A stretch of DNA of 26,538 nucleotides from JBHJOF01 sp050330055 (GCA_050330055.1 JBHJOF010000389.1:1-26538); one strand, 5' to 3'. Shown: positions 7,713 through 16,374, counted from the stretch's first letter. Numbers and translations are program-made. Notes: generated from the letters alone by a model not told the origin.

Positions 7713-8948
7713 CTAGTGAAGGGTGTTCTTGTGAAAGCGGCCGCCCTTGACGATGGCGGCCAGGTGGGTCTCCGGCTTCTGCAGCACTCCGAGATCCCGC
7801 AGCGGGTCGCCGTCGACGATCAGCAAATCGGCATAGGCGCCCGGGCGCAGGCAGCCGAGCTCGCCCTCGCGCCGCAACACCCGGGCGCCGACCAGGGTCG
7901 CCTGGCGGATGATCTCGATCGGCGAGAGCACCTGGCTGCGCAGCCCGAACTCACGGCTCTGCTCGCCCTGCAGCTGGCCGAGCAGGTCGCTGCCGTAGGC
8001 CACCGGCACCCCGGCACGCTTGCAGATTTCCAAGGATCGCAGGCCGCCGTCGATCACCCTGTCGTTCTTCTCCAGCATCTCGTCGATCATGCCGAACTCG
8101 GCGGCCCGCTCGCGCATTGCGTAGTAGGCGACCAGGTTGGCGACCAGGAACATGCCCTTCTCCGCCATCAGCGCGGCCGCGGCCTCGTCGATCAGGTTGC
8201 CGTGCTCGATCGTGCGCACGCCGGCCTGGGCGGCGCGGGTGATCGCCTCCGGCGTATAGGCGTGGGCGCAGACGTAGCGGCCGAAGCTGTGCGCCTCCTC
8301 GACCGCGGCGGCCACCTCGGCCGGCGAGAACTGCAGGCTGTCGAGCGGATCGTAGGGCGAGGCGACGCCGCCCGACATCATGATCTTCACCTGGTCGCAG
8401 CCCTGGCGCATCTCCTCGCGCACCGCCTTGCGCACCGCCGATTCGCCGTCGGCGATGCACATCGCGAAGGCGAGCGCGTTGCAGCAATGGCAGGAATAGC
8501 CGCCATTGGTGCGGCCGCGCCCGTCGCTATGGCCGCCGGTCGGGCCGATCGCCTTTCCCGCGATGAAGAGACGCGGACCAGGAACGAAGCCCTGCTCGAC
8601 CGCCGCCTTCAGGCCCCAGTCGGCACCGCCGGTGTCGCGCACCGTGGTGAAGCCGCGATCGAGCATCGCCCGCATCGAGGTCATGGCATGCGCCGTCATC
8701 AGGGTGAGCGGCATGGTCTCGAGGCGGCGCAGGAACACTTCGCTGAGGACGACGTGCACGTGGCAGTCGATCAGCCCCGGCATCAGGGTGCGGCCGCCGC
8801 AATCGACCACCTGCGCGCCGGCGCTGCGGATCGGCCGATCGGAAACCTCGCGGATGCGCTCGCCCTCGACCAAGAGCTCGAAGCCGTCGAGACACTCGTC
8901 CCTCTCCGGGTCGAGCATCCGGAAGTTCTGGAACAGATGTTGGCTCAC
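7713..8948 (-). CDS. Metal-dependent amidohydrolase, COG1228 type (paralogue 2)
   Basis: This is the first gene of the operon and a tandem paralogue of the next; by eye about two-thirds of residues match through the core. I take the GTG at 8948 (VSQHLFQNFRMLDPERD) because it aligns with the start of paralogue 1; the longer open frame up to 9077 encodes an Arg/Pro-rich stretch within the promoter region. That gives 411 residues. The catalytic set is complete: HVH in GLIDCHVHVV, Lys in QVKIMMSGG, His in VCAHAYTPEAI, His in TIEHGNLID, Asp in VAYGSDLLG. YSCHCC replaces YPCACC. Two intact copies suggest two related substrates, stereoisomers, or a heteromeric enzyme. Confidence 0.88.
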   Translation of the reverse strand: MSQHLFQNFRMLDPERDECLDGFELLVEGERIREVSDRPIRSAGAQVVDCGGRTLMPGLIDCHVHVVLSEVFLRRLETMPLTLMTAHAMTSMRAMLDRGFTTVRDTGGADWGLKAAVEQGFVPGPRLFIAGKAIGPTGGHSDGRGRTNGGYSCHCCNALAFAMCIADGESAVRKAVREEMRQGCDQVKIMMSGGVASPYDPLDSLQFSPAEVAAAVEEAHSFGRYVCAHAYTPEAITRAAQAGVRTIEHGNLIDEAAAALMAEKGMFLVANLVAYYAMRERAAEFGMIDEMLEKNDRVIDGGLRSLEICKRAGVPVAYGSDLLGQLQGEQSREFGLRSQVLSPIEIIRQATLVGARVLRREGELGCLRPGAYADLLIVDGDPLRDLGVLQKPETHLAAIVKGGRFHKNTLH

Positions 8949-9065
8949 GCCGTTCCCACAAGCTCCACTTCGTGGGCCTTGCTCCCTGCGGTTCGGCTCC
9001 GCCGTCTGAGCGCGGGGGTGCCTTTCCTTCGGTGGCAGTCTGTGCGGCCTGTTCAGGCGAGTCAA

Positions 9066-9079
9066 TATTTTATACAATA
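9066..9079. promoter_or_regulatory. Candidate GntR operator in divergent promoter region
   Basis: TATTTTATACAATA is a 14-base near-palindrome (12 of 14 positions symmetric) in an AT-rich patch between the amidohydrolase operon and the divergent GntR gene, 43 bases before the regulator's ATG. GntR/FCD regulators typically bind short palindromes with a TTGTATACAA-like core. The location is the expected one for control of both directions. Confidence 0.45.
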
Positions 9080-9121
9080 GACAATTCGTGTTGGAACGGT
9101 GCGGGTCCCGCTACGCGAGGA

Positions 9122-9853
9122 ATGCAAGCTTTGGGAGTCCAGGCGACCAAGGGCGAGCCTTTGGAGGACGGAGCCGACGATCCGGGCCCGTCGGAAAGGC
9201 TGAAGCGCAAGACCGCCTCCGAGCTGGTGGCGGAGAAGCTCCGCAAGTGGATTATCGACGGCCGTCTCGCGGATGGCGAGCAGTTGCGCCAGGACGCCAT
9301 CGCGCGGCAACTCGGCGTCAGCCGGATCCCCGTCCGGGAAGCGCTCAATCACCTGGAGGCGGAAGGGCTGGTGACCCTGGTGTCGCACAAGGGCGCGGTC
9401 GTCACCACGCTCTCCACCGAGGTGCTGTCGGAGTTCTTCGATATCCGCGTGCTGCTGGAAACCTGGCTGCTTGGGCTGGCGGTGCCGCGCATGGAGCCGG
9501 ACGATCTGGCGCGCGCGGAGGCCCTGCTCGACCGCATGGCACAGGACCGGCGGATCGAGGATCAGGGCACGCTCAACTGGCAGTTCCACGAAGCGCTCTA
9601 TCGTCCTTCGCAGCGCCAGGAAACGCTGAAGATCCTGCGTCGCATCCATCTCGGCCTCGACCGCTACGTGCGCTTTCAGCTGGCCGTCACCGACGGCTAC
9701 GAGCGTGCCGATCGCGAGCACCGAGAGATCCTGGAATGCTGCCGCGCCGGGGACACCGCGAGCGCGGTGCATGGGCTCGAGCGACACATCCTCGGCGTAA
9801 AGAGCATGCTGCTGCAAGAGCTCCACGCGACCGGAACCCAAATTGACCGCTAG
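9122..9853 (+). CDS. GntR-family transcriptional regulator, FCD subfamily
   Basis: From the ATG at 9122 the protein has 243 residues. A winged helix-turn-helix spans about residues 28-98 (ASELVAEKLRKWIIDGRL, then QLGVSRIPVREALNHLEAEG), and an all-helical FCD ligand domain follows, with the usual EHREILECCRAGD element and a late His (LERHILG). FCD regulators are mostly repressors released by a pathway acid or amine. It is divergent from the amidohydrolase/ABC operon and is its likely regulator. The start is uncertain because GAGG lies very close to the ATG and the frame is open upstream. Confidence 0.9.
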   Translation: MQALGVQATKGEPLEDGADDPGPSERLKRKTASELVAEKLRKWIIDGRLADGEQLRQDAIARQLGVSRIPVREALNHLEAEGLVTLVSHKGAVVTTLSTEVLSEFFDIRVLLETWLLGLAVPRMEPDDLARAEALLDRMAQDRRIEDQGTLNWQFHEALYRPSQRQETLKILRRIHLGLDRYVRFQLAVTDGYERADREHREILECCRAGDTASAVHGLERHILGVKSMLLQELHATGTQIDR

Positions 9854-10277
9854 CCCCAATTCCTCATATCACCGGCCGTCATGGAACTACGCGGCCAACG
9901 TCGCGCCTGCATACGCCTGAGTGTGGAGCGATCGACGGCGGGGCAGCTCCTGCTTCCGGCAGGGTTGACCGGGAGGTGCATAGATAGCAGGAATCCACTT
10001 TGAGACGGCAACTAAGCTGGCAAGAAAAACGTCGCAGCGGCAGGGGCCGACGCGGAGCGCACTTGAATGATTCCGGGCTATCGCCATGAATGCATGGTGC
10101 TGTCGTCTCAGCTCCACATTCTACATCGGAGGGCAGGTCAGGCCGCAGGCACTATCAGAGTACACAAATGTGCCAATGCAACCGTAACCCACGCGACCAA
10201 GGAAAGGATTTCTCTGGCAGCCCCGTCAGTCATCGTGGATTGGGAAGTCATGTCCATGCTGCCGTCGAAGAGTCTGT
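9854..10277. other. Intergenic stretch without a recognised gene
   Basis: Some 420 bases separate the GntR gene from the transposase fragment. Short open frames occur on both strands, but none has a convincing ribosome site or a protein I recognise. The right edge, GAGTCTGTTCAAGAATAG near 10269-10286, coincides with the transposase 3' end and may be the terminal inverted repeat of the former insertion sequence. Confidence 0.4.
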
Positions 10278-10700
10278 TCAAGAATAGCCGAACCTTGCCA
10301 GCCGGCGTGCCATGAGCTTGATCATGGCGGTCTGGATGAAGGCGAGACTGGTCTGGGCGAAGCGCTCACAGTCCTTTGCCAGGCATCGGTTGATGCCGAG
10401 CCAGACAAAGGTTCGTTCGACGATCCAGCGCTTGGGTAGCGCCTCGAAGCCGCTTTGATTTCGTTTGACGATCTCCATGGGCCTGGGACTTGCGTTCTGT
10501 ACGGTCGGGCCTTGATGGCCGCCGTCACCGTAGATTTTCTCGATGAAGGGGAAGCGCTGGGCGAGCTGGTCGAAGACCAGGGCCGCGCCGTCCCGGTGCT
10601 GCACGCCCGCCGAATGCACCGCGGCCTTGAGGATCAGGCCCCCCGCCTCCGCCGAGGCTTCGGCGGGCAAGAAGGTGTCGACCAGGATATGGCGATTGCG
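10278..10700 (-). mobile_element. IS5-family transposase, 3' fragment
   Basis: The C-terminal ~140 residues of an IS5-family (IS427-like) DDE transposase are visible: RNRHILVDT, then KAAVHSAGVQHRDGAALV, YGDGGHQGP, and RWIVERTFVWLGINRCLAKDCERF, ending ARFGYS. The late catalytic Asp and Glu regions are present, but the N-terminal part is missing. At about 10700 the frame runs directly into the aminotransferase remnant, which marks the break. A short palindromic insertion interrupts the usual spacing after VDT. The element cannot move on its own. Confidence 0.82.
10642..10667. repeat. Palindromic element inside the transposase fragment
   Basis: CCCGCC (10642-10647) and GGCGGG (10662-10667) are inverted arms; inside, GCCGA (10651-10655) and TCGGC (10660-10664) form a second nested pair. 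In the reading frame it adds a PAEASAEAGG stretch after VDTFL, where IS5-family transposases, as I remember them, run nearly straight from VDT to the next strand. It looks like a small in-frame palindromic insertion, but a database alignment is needed to prove it is extra. Confidence 0.4.
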
Positions 10701-11300
10701 CCCCATGCAGGGCCACCAGCCGCTCGAGCTCGTCCACGAGATGGGCACCGTGTTCGGGCTGGCCGTGGGCAAACGCGTTCTGTTCGGGCAGATGCGTGTG
10801 CGGCAGGTGGTCGACGCCGGTAAGCAAACTGCCGAAGAATCGGCGGTTGTTGACGATGCCGCCGACCGAGATGCCGCCGAAATTCACGCCGCGGTAGCTG
10901 CGCTCGCGCCGGATCAGGCGGGTGCGGGCCAAGTCGCCTTTCGCGCGATGATAGGCAAGCGCGATCCTCAGCGCCGTCCCCACCGATTCCGAGCCCGAGT
11001 TGGTGAAGAACACATGCGCCATGTTGCCCGGCGCGATGCCGATGAGCCGGTTCGATAGTTCAAAGGCTAGGGGTGCCCCATCTGGAAGGTCGGGGCGTAG
11101 TCCAGCTCGGCCACCTGGGCCTGCACGGCCTCGACGATCTTCGGCCGCTTGTGCCCCGCGTTGCTGCACCAGAGCCCGGCCGTCCCGTCGAGAACCTGCC
11201 GGCCGTCGGATGTCGTGTAGTACATGCCGTCGGCGGCCACGAACAGGCACGGGCCTACGGCCAGTTGCTCGATGAGGGGCGCCGGATCCTGCACATGCAC
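10701..11300 (-). pseudogene. Class III (omega-amino acid:pyruvate) aminotransferase, broken remnant
   Basis: Two minus-strand frames together encode the N-terminal third of a class III PLP aminotransferase. The first (from ~11300) reads GMYYTTSDGRQVLDGTAGLW, CSNAGHKRPKIVEAV and YAPTFQMGHP, then hits a stop. The next frame continues LAFELSNRLIGIAPGNMAHV, FFTNSGSESVGTALRIA and YRGVNFGGISVGG. Adding one base to the run of four G at 11070-11073 (plus strand) would rejoin them. The right part is cut at ~10700 by the transposase fragment, so the PLP lysine region is lost. The extreme N-terminus also looks lost, near 11290. Truncation plus frameshift make this a pseudogene. Confidence 0.82.
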
Positions 11301-11546
11301 TTTGACTACCTGAGGTCTTCAACCACGGACCACATGTTGACGTCCGAGCATTTCGACATGGTCGAGGCCATCCGGCGCCAGAACGTCGCCGAAGCCGATC
11401 GGCTGGCCCACGATCACACGCGCCAGTTCTATGATCGCTTCATGAACTTCCTGAAGGCGCAGTATCACGACGACTTCAGCTTCGAGGTGTTCTCCGGGTC
11501 GCAGGAACCGGTCCGAAGCGACAGGGAGCTATTGGAGATAAGTTAG
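11298..11546 (+). pseudogene. C-terminal remnant of a GntR/FCD regulator
   Basis: The plus-strand frame ending at 11546 carries SEHFDMVEAIRRQNVAEADR, LAHDHTRQFYDRFMNFLKAQ and a short tail. This resembles the last helices of FCD-type GntR regulators, with the metal- or ligand-binding His residues. The DNA-binding domain and most of the ligand domain are absent, and the frame upstream runs antisense to the aminotransferase remnant. It abuts the aminotransferase piece back to back, so a deletion or rearrangement joined the two. Confidence 0.6.
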
Positions 11547-11644
11547 CCATGCCGCCCGACAGCGGCGGCGGCGCCCACGGCTTGTTCTCGCCCGGCCCTG
11601 AACGACGCCAGCCCTTCCGCTGTCAGGCGCGGGCTTTGTAGACC

Positions 11645-12763
11645 CTAGGCCGCCAGCGCGGCGGTGGGCTCCACGTAGTCATAGTTGAGGGCGGTGGCCA
11701 CAGCCTCGAAGGTGACCTTGCCGCCCATCACGTTGAGGCCCTTGAGGAAATTCGGGTCCTCGATGAGCGCCTGCCGGTAGCCCTTGTCGGCGAGCTTGAG
11801 GACGTAGGGCAGGGTCACGTTGTTGAGCGCGAAGGTCGAAGTGCGCGGCACGCCGCCGGGCATGTTGGCAACGCAGTAGTGCACCACCTCGTCGACCACG
11901 TAGGTCGGCGCGTCGTGGGTAGTTGGACGCGAGGTCTCGAAGCAGCCACCCTGGTCGATGGCCACGTCCACCAGCACGCTGCCGGGACGCATCTGGGCAA
12001 GCGTCTCACGCGTCACCAGCTTGGGCGCCGCGGCCCCGGCCACCAGCACGCCGCCGATGACGAGGTCGGCGTCGACCACCGCCTCGTCGACCTTGGTCTT
12101 GGTCGAGTAGACCGTCTTCAGGGCCGGGCCAAAGCGCTGGGTCAGACGCTCCAGCACCGCGACGTTCTTATCGAACACGGTGACGTCGGCAGCCGCGCCG
12201 AGCGCCATATAGATGGCATTCTCGCCGACAACGCCGCCGCCCAGCACCACCACCTTCGCCGGCGCGACGCCAGGCACGCCGCCCAGCAGCATGCCGCGGC
12301 CGCCGTGGGCGCGCTCCAGGCAATAGGCGCCGGCCTGGATCGACATGCGTCCGGCGACCTGTGACATGGGCGCCAGCAGCGGCAGACGGCCGTTGCCGTC
12401 GGTCACCGTCTCGTAGGCGATGCAGATGGCGCCGCTGGCGACCAGGTCCCGGGTCTGCTCGGCATCGGGCGCCAGGTGCAGGTAGGTGAAGAGGATCTGG
12501 CCCTCGCGCAGCAGCGCGCGCTCGACCGCCTGGGGCTCCTTGACCTTCACGATCATCTCGGCCTTGGCGAAGACGTCAGCGGCAGCGCCGGCGATCTCAG
12601 CGCCGGCGGCGCGGTAGGTGTCGTCGGACCAGCCGATGGCAGCGCCCGCGCCGGTCTCAACCAGCACCTGGTGGCCGTGCGACGTGACCTCGGCGACGCT
12701 GTCCGGGGTCAGGCCTACGCGATACTCGTGGTTCTTAATCTCCTTCGGCACGCCGATGAGCAT
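11645..12763 (-). CDS. ald: Alanine dehydrogenase
   Basis: This 372-residue protein begins MLIGVPKEIKNHEYRVGLTP. The residues known to contact pyruvate and act in catalysis are in their canonical places: Arg15, Lys75 in IVKVKEP and His96 in TYLHLAPD. The NAD-binding glycine motif GGGVVGENA with a downstream Asp (VTVFD) follows near residue 172. The enzyme reversibly oxidatively deaminates L-alanine to pyruvate and ammonia in the cytoplasm. Length is normal. It is divergent from an Lrp/AsnC regulator, the usual arrangement for ald with its alanine-responsive regulator. Confidence 0.96.
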   Translation of the reverse strand: MLIGVPKEIKNHEYRVGLTPDSVAEVTSHGHQVLVETGAGAAIGWSDDTYRAAGAEIAGAAADVFAKAEMIVKVKEPQAVERALLREGQILFTYLHLAPDAEQTRDLVASGAICIAYETVTDGNGRLPLLAPMSQVAGRMSIQAGAYCLERAHGGRGMLLGGVPGVAPAKVVVLGGGVVGENAIYMALGAAADVTVFDKNVAVLERLTQRFGPALKTVYSTKTKVDEAVVDADLVIGGVLVAGAAAPKLVTRETLAQMRPGSVLVDVAIDQGGCFETSRPTTHDAPTYVVDEVVHYCVANMPGGVPRTSTFALNNVTLPYVLKLADKGYRQALIEDPNFLKGLNVMGGKVTFEAVATALNYDYVEPTAALAA

Positions 12764-12865
12764 GGCTTCCTCCCCTGCCGGCGGTTCTTACGGCTGATGG
12801 CGAGTGATAGCGCCGAAGGGCGGTGCATGTCCTTGCAAAGTGATGCTCGCCGCAGGCCAGTATTC

Positions 12866-12908
12866 GCAGAATATTGCCTATTCGACTATTTTATCTGCAT
12901 ATTCTACG
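12866..12908. promoter_or_regulatory. Paired Lrp-type operator between ald and its regulator
   Basis: GCAGAATATTGC (12866-12877) and GCATATTCTACG (12897-12908) are inverted relatives sharing the AGAATAT core. Their centres are 31 bases apart, close to three helical turns, so two bound dimers would sit on one face of the DNA. The DNA between is AT-rich. The pair ends five bases before the regulator's ATG, so binding would also repress the regulator itself. Confidence 0.55.
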
Positions 12909-12912
12909 GATT

Positions 12913-13383
12913 ATGGACCTGGACGCGACAGATCGTAAGATAATTGCTCTGCTGCAGCCGGACGGGCGGATGAGCAACGCCGAGCTTGCGGAGCGCGTGA
13001 ACCTGTCACCCTCGGCCTGCCTGCGGCGGGTGCGTCAGCTCGAGGAAGCCGGGGTCATTCAGGGCTATGCCATGCTGGTCGACCAGGAGGCCATCGGGCT
13101 GCCGCTGAACGTCTTCGTCGAGATTTCCCTGAAGGCGCTGACCGAGGAAGCCTTGGACGCCTTCGAGGCGGCCGTCCGGGACTGCCCGGCGGTCATGGCT
13201 TCCTACCTGATGTCCGGCGACGCCGACTACCTGCTGCACATGGTCGTCCCCGATGCGGCGGGCTACGAGCGGATCCACCGCAGCTACCTCTCGCGCTTTC
13301 CCTACGTCGCGCGCATCCGCTCCAGCTTCGCGCTGCGCACGGTCAGCAAGAAGACCGCCTTCGATCTCGTCGACGAGGCGTGA
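12913..13383 (+). CDS. Lrp/AsnC-family regulator, probable activator of ald
   Basis: This 156-residue protein starts MDLDATDRKIIALLQPDGR, with a helix-turn-helix in the first 60 residues (NAELAERVNLSPSACLRRV) and an alpha/beta RAM ligand domain from about 66 (LNVFVEISLKA to FALRTVSK). Lrp-type proteins bind amino acids and assemble into multimers that wrap DNA. Its divergence from ald suggests an alanine-responsive AldR-like role. I prefer the ATG at 12913 over the longer open frame because it matches the family N-terminus and leaves the operator-like pair upstream. No clear ribosome site precedes it. Confidence 0.92.
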   Translation: MDLDATDRKIIALLQPDGRMSNAELAERVNLSPSACLRRVRQLEEAGVIQGYAMLVDQEAIGLPLNVFVEISLKALTEEALDAFEAAVRDCPAVMASYLMSGDADYLLHMVVPDAAGYERIHRSYLSRFPYVARIRSSFALRTVSKKTAFDLVDEA

Positions 13384-13461
13384 GCCAAGCCGGGCCCGCG
13401 GTCTCCGGGCAGCGGAGGTGCGATAGGCAACAGCGCCGTCCATTCGAGGCACTGCAGCTGT

Positions 13462-13817
13462 CTCCGCGCCGTCCACGGCACTTCGGAGAGTCACCATGGT
13501 CTCGGTCTCGCCCTCGACGACCAGTTCGCGGGAAAAGAACAGGCTGTCTCCCTTCATGCGCTCGTCCAGCAGTTCCACGAGACTCAGAAGGGGCCACGGA
13601 TGACTGCGGTCACTTCTTCTTGGCCGGCGCGAGCGGCCACGCCCAGGATCGGCCTATTCAGGTCGGACCGAAGCAGGCACCCGAACGGAAGGTCGACGGG
13701 GGGGATCAGGAAGACAGGGGACCCGGCATCCTCCAACCGCGCGAAGACTCCAGGGTGTTACCGCAGCATCCCCTTCGCGGCGAAAGCCGGCCCCTCGAGC
13801 GAACCGGCATTTTCCAT
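13462..13817 (-). pseudogene. UbiT-like SCP2 lipid-carrier protein, decayed
   Basis: Assembled from two minus-strand frames. The first reads HPGVFARLEDAGSPVFLIPP, VDLPFGCLLRSDLNRPILGV and AVIRGPF, then stops; the second continues LLSLVELLDERMKGDSLFFS and RELVVEGETETMVTLRSAVD. Together these match the SCP2 domain of YhbT/UbiT-like proteins, including the hallmark SLFFSREL...EGETE. One extra base in the four-G run at 13590-13593 would rejoin the frames. An upstream ATG at 13817 gives 19 codons and then a TAA (13758-13760) just before HPGVF, so there is also a nonsense codon if that start is real. Homology ends near 13462. UbiT proteins bind ubiquinone precursors during oxygen-independent ubiquinone synthesis. 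Confidence 0.66.
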
Positions 13818-13915
13818 TCACATGCCAATACGACCGGCGCCTCGCACGGCGCTGAAGTGGAGCACGGAGTCCGATCTTGGGCCGACCTGGCATCGACATG
13901 GATCAAGACACCACC

Positions 13916-14188
13916 CTATTTGAGCTCGACCGGTGCCACACTCGTATCGGAGCCGACGCGTTTCATCTGCGACTTCATTTCGGACAGGGCAAAGAGCCCG
14001 ACGATCAAAAGCACGATGTGCAGACGGGCGCCAAAGAAGTTCGATCCGAAGGTGAAGCGGTAGTGGCCGCTGCGGTTGCGATGTGCGGCAATCGTACGCG
14101 GATAGTCTTTTTCGACGATGTTCTTCGCTATGCTGTGGCACTTGTGGCGCAGGCCGGCGAAGCCGACCGTTTCGGGTTCACTTGCCAT
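13916..14188 (-). CDS. Unrecognised 90-residue protein with one membrane segment
   Basis: I do not recognise this protein. The ATG at 14188 has a good GGGAGGAA ribosome site six bases upstream, which sets it apart from other short frames in the region. The first ~50 residues are basic and soluble (KNIVEKDYPRTIAAHRNRSG). Residues 51-68 (FFGARLHIVLLIVGLFAL) form a likely membrane helix, followed by a short polar tail rich in Lys, Ser and Val. It lies between the UbiT-like pseudogene and the FAH gene and could be a real small membrane protein or a truncated larger one. Confidence 0.5.
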   Translation of the reverse strand: MASEPETVGFAGLRHKCHSIAKNIVEKDYPRTIAAHRNRSGHYRFTFGSNFFGARLHIVLLIVGLFALSEMKSQMKRVGSDTSVAPVELK

Positions 14189-14319
14189 TGAATGTTCCTC
14201 CCGATTTCGGCCGCTGCATCTGCGCTGGTTTAAGCCTTTCGAAAGTCAGACACTGAAGACCTCCCATTCTGTTGCCGTGGCACGGGCGCTCCGCTTTGTG
14301 GAAGCGCCGGGCGCCTGCA

Positions 14320-15471
14320 TCAGATGAGGTTTCGCGTAGCCAGGTTGCGCATCAGCGTCCGTATCCCAAATGTCCACTCAGTGCATTCGGTCGACAGCCG
14401 CACAGTGTTTACGAGGCGGCCGAGACCGGGGGCTGAGATCGTCACCACGTCGCCGATCCGGTGGGTGAAGCCCTCGCCCTCGATGCCGCGATCCTGCGTT
14501 GGCGCGAAAAGCGTGCCGAGGAACAGCATCAGTCCGTCGGGAAACTGGTGATGGCGGCCAATCGTCTGCCGCACGAGATCCTCCGGATCGCGGCTGATCT
14601 CCTTCATCGACGAGTGTCCTCTCAACTTGAAGCCATCTTCCCCCGTCACCGTCAGGTCCAGTTCGGCAGCGCGGACGTCGTCCAGAGTGAAGCTTTCATC
14701 GCACAGGCGGATCATGGGCCCGATCGCGCAGCTTGCATTGTTGTCCTTCGCCTTCGAAATCAGCAGCGCGGAACGGCCTTCGATATCACGCAGATTCACA
14801 TCGTTGCCGAGCGTGGCTCCGACGATGCGGCCTTTCGACGATACGGCGATCACCACCTCCGGCTCGGGGTTGTTCCATTTCGAAATCGGGTGGAGGCCTA
14901 CATCGGCCCCCGGCCCGACCGAGGACAGGACCTGCGCCTTGGAGAAGACCTCGGCATCCGGCCCTATGCCGACTTCCAAATATTGGCTCCACAGACCTTC
15001 GGAGATCAGCGCCGCCTTGACCTTGGCCGCCTCCTCCGAGCCTGCCCTGACGTTGCGCAGCGAGCCGCCGATCGCCCCGCCGACCCTGGCTCGAATGTCC
15101 TGCGCTTTTTTCGGGTCGCCAGCAGCCTTTTCCTCGATAACACGCTCGACCATCGAGGAGGCGAAGGTGACGCCGCAGGCCTTGATCGCCTGAAGATCGC
15201 AGGGCGCGAGAAAATGCGGCTTCGACATGTCGCCCGGCCGGTTGGCGGCGATCTCCGCGAGCGGCGCCAGGACCCGTCCGTCGACGCTGCTCACGTAGCT
15301 GGCGGGCTCATCCATCTCGCAGATGTCCGACACAAGCGGAGCGTCAGTCGAGGTGATATCGACGACCATGCCGTCCCGGACGGTCACGACTGAGGGACCG
15401 GCGACATCCGGTAACCAGATGCGCCCAACGAACACTCCGTCCCGATCTCGTTCATGCGGAAAAAAGGTCAT
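14320..15471 (-). CDS. Fumarylacetoacetate hydrolase-family protein, probable 2-keto-3-deoxy-pentonate dehydratase
   Basis: I use the ATG at 15471 (GAGGG about nine bases upstream; a GTG lies two codons earlier), giving 383 residues. The C-terminal FAH fold has the acidic metal site NNPEPEVV and GNDVNLRDIEG. Length and N-terminal extension resemble the XylX/AraD-type members that convert 2-keto-3-deoxy-xylonate or -arabinonate to alpha-ketoglutarate semialdehyde. The neighbours fit: an IlvD/Edd dehydratase fragment upstream on the same strand, then a sugar ABC transporter and a lactonase across the divergent promoter. Which pentonate is used cannot be read from sequence alone. Confidence 0.82.
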   Translation of the reverse strand: MTFFPHERDRDGVFVGRIWLPDVAGPSVVTVRDGMVVDITSTDAPLVSDICEMDEPASYVSSVDGRVLAPLAEIAANRPGDMSKPHFLAPCDLQAIKACGVTFASSMVERVIEEKAAGDPKKAQDIRARVGGAIGGSLRNVRAGSEEAAKVKAALISEGLWSQYLEVGIGPDAEVFSKAQVLSSVGPGADVGLHPISKWNNPEPEVVIAVSSKGRIVGATLGNDVNLRDIEGRSALLISKAKDNNASCAIGPMIRLCDESFTLDDVRAAELDLTVTGEDGFKLRGHSSMKEISRDPEDLVRQTIGRHHQFPDGLMLFLGTLFAPTQDRGIEGEGFTHRIGDVVTISAPGLGRLVNTVRLSTECTEWTFGIRTLMRNLATRNLI

Positions 15472-15572
15472 CGGCACCCTCGCTCACATGCCTGAATATA
15501 GCTGCGCAACACCTAGTCCCGGCGCCGCGCCATCCGGGGTCAGGGCTCCAGCCGGGCAACGCCGACCGCCAT

Positions 15573-16310
<738 letters not shown>

Positions 16311-16374
16311 CGCCCGCCACTCCTTTCAATTGAAATTGCATAATGCCGTTCAACCTAGACAGGCGCGATCAAGC

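Noticed and set aside
6304..9080. Very long plus-strand open frames (470 and 570 codons) opposite the amidohydrolases
   Set aside because: They mirror the codons of two well-supported minus-strand enzymes; translations are Arg/Ala/His-rich with no domain, as expected for antisense frames in high-GC DNA.
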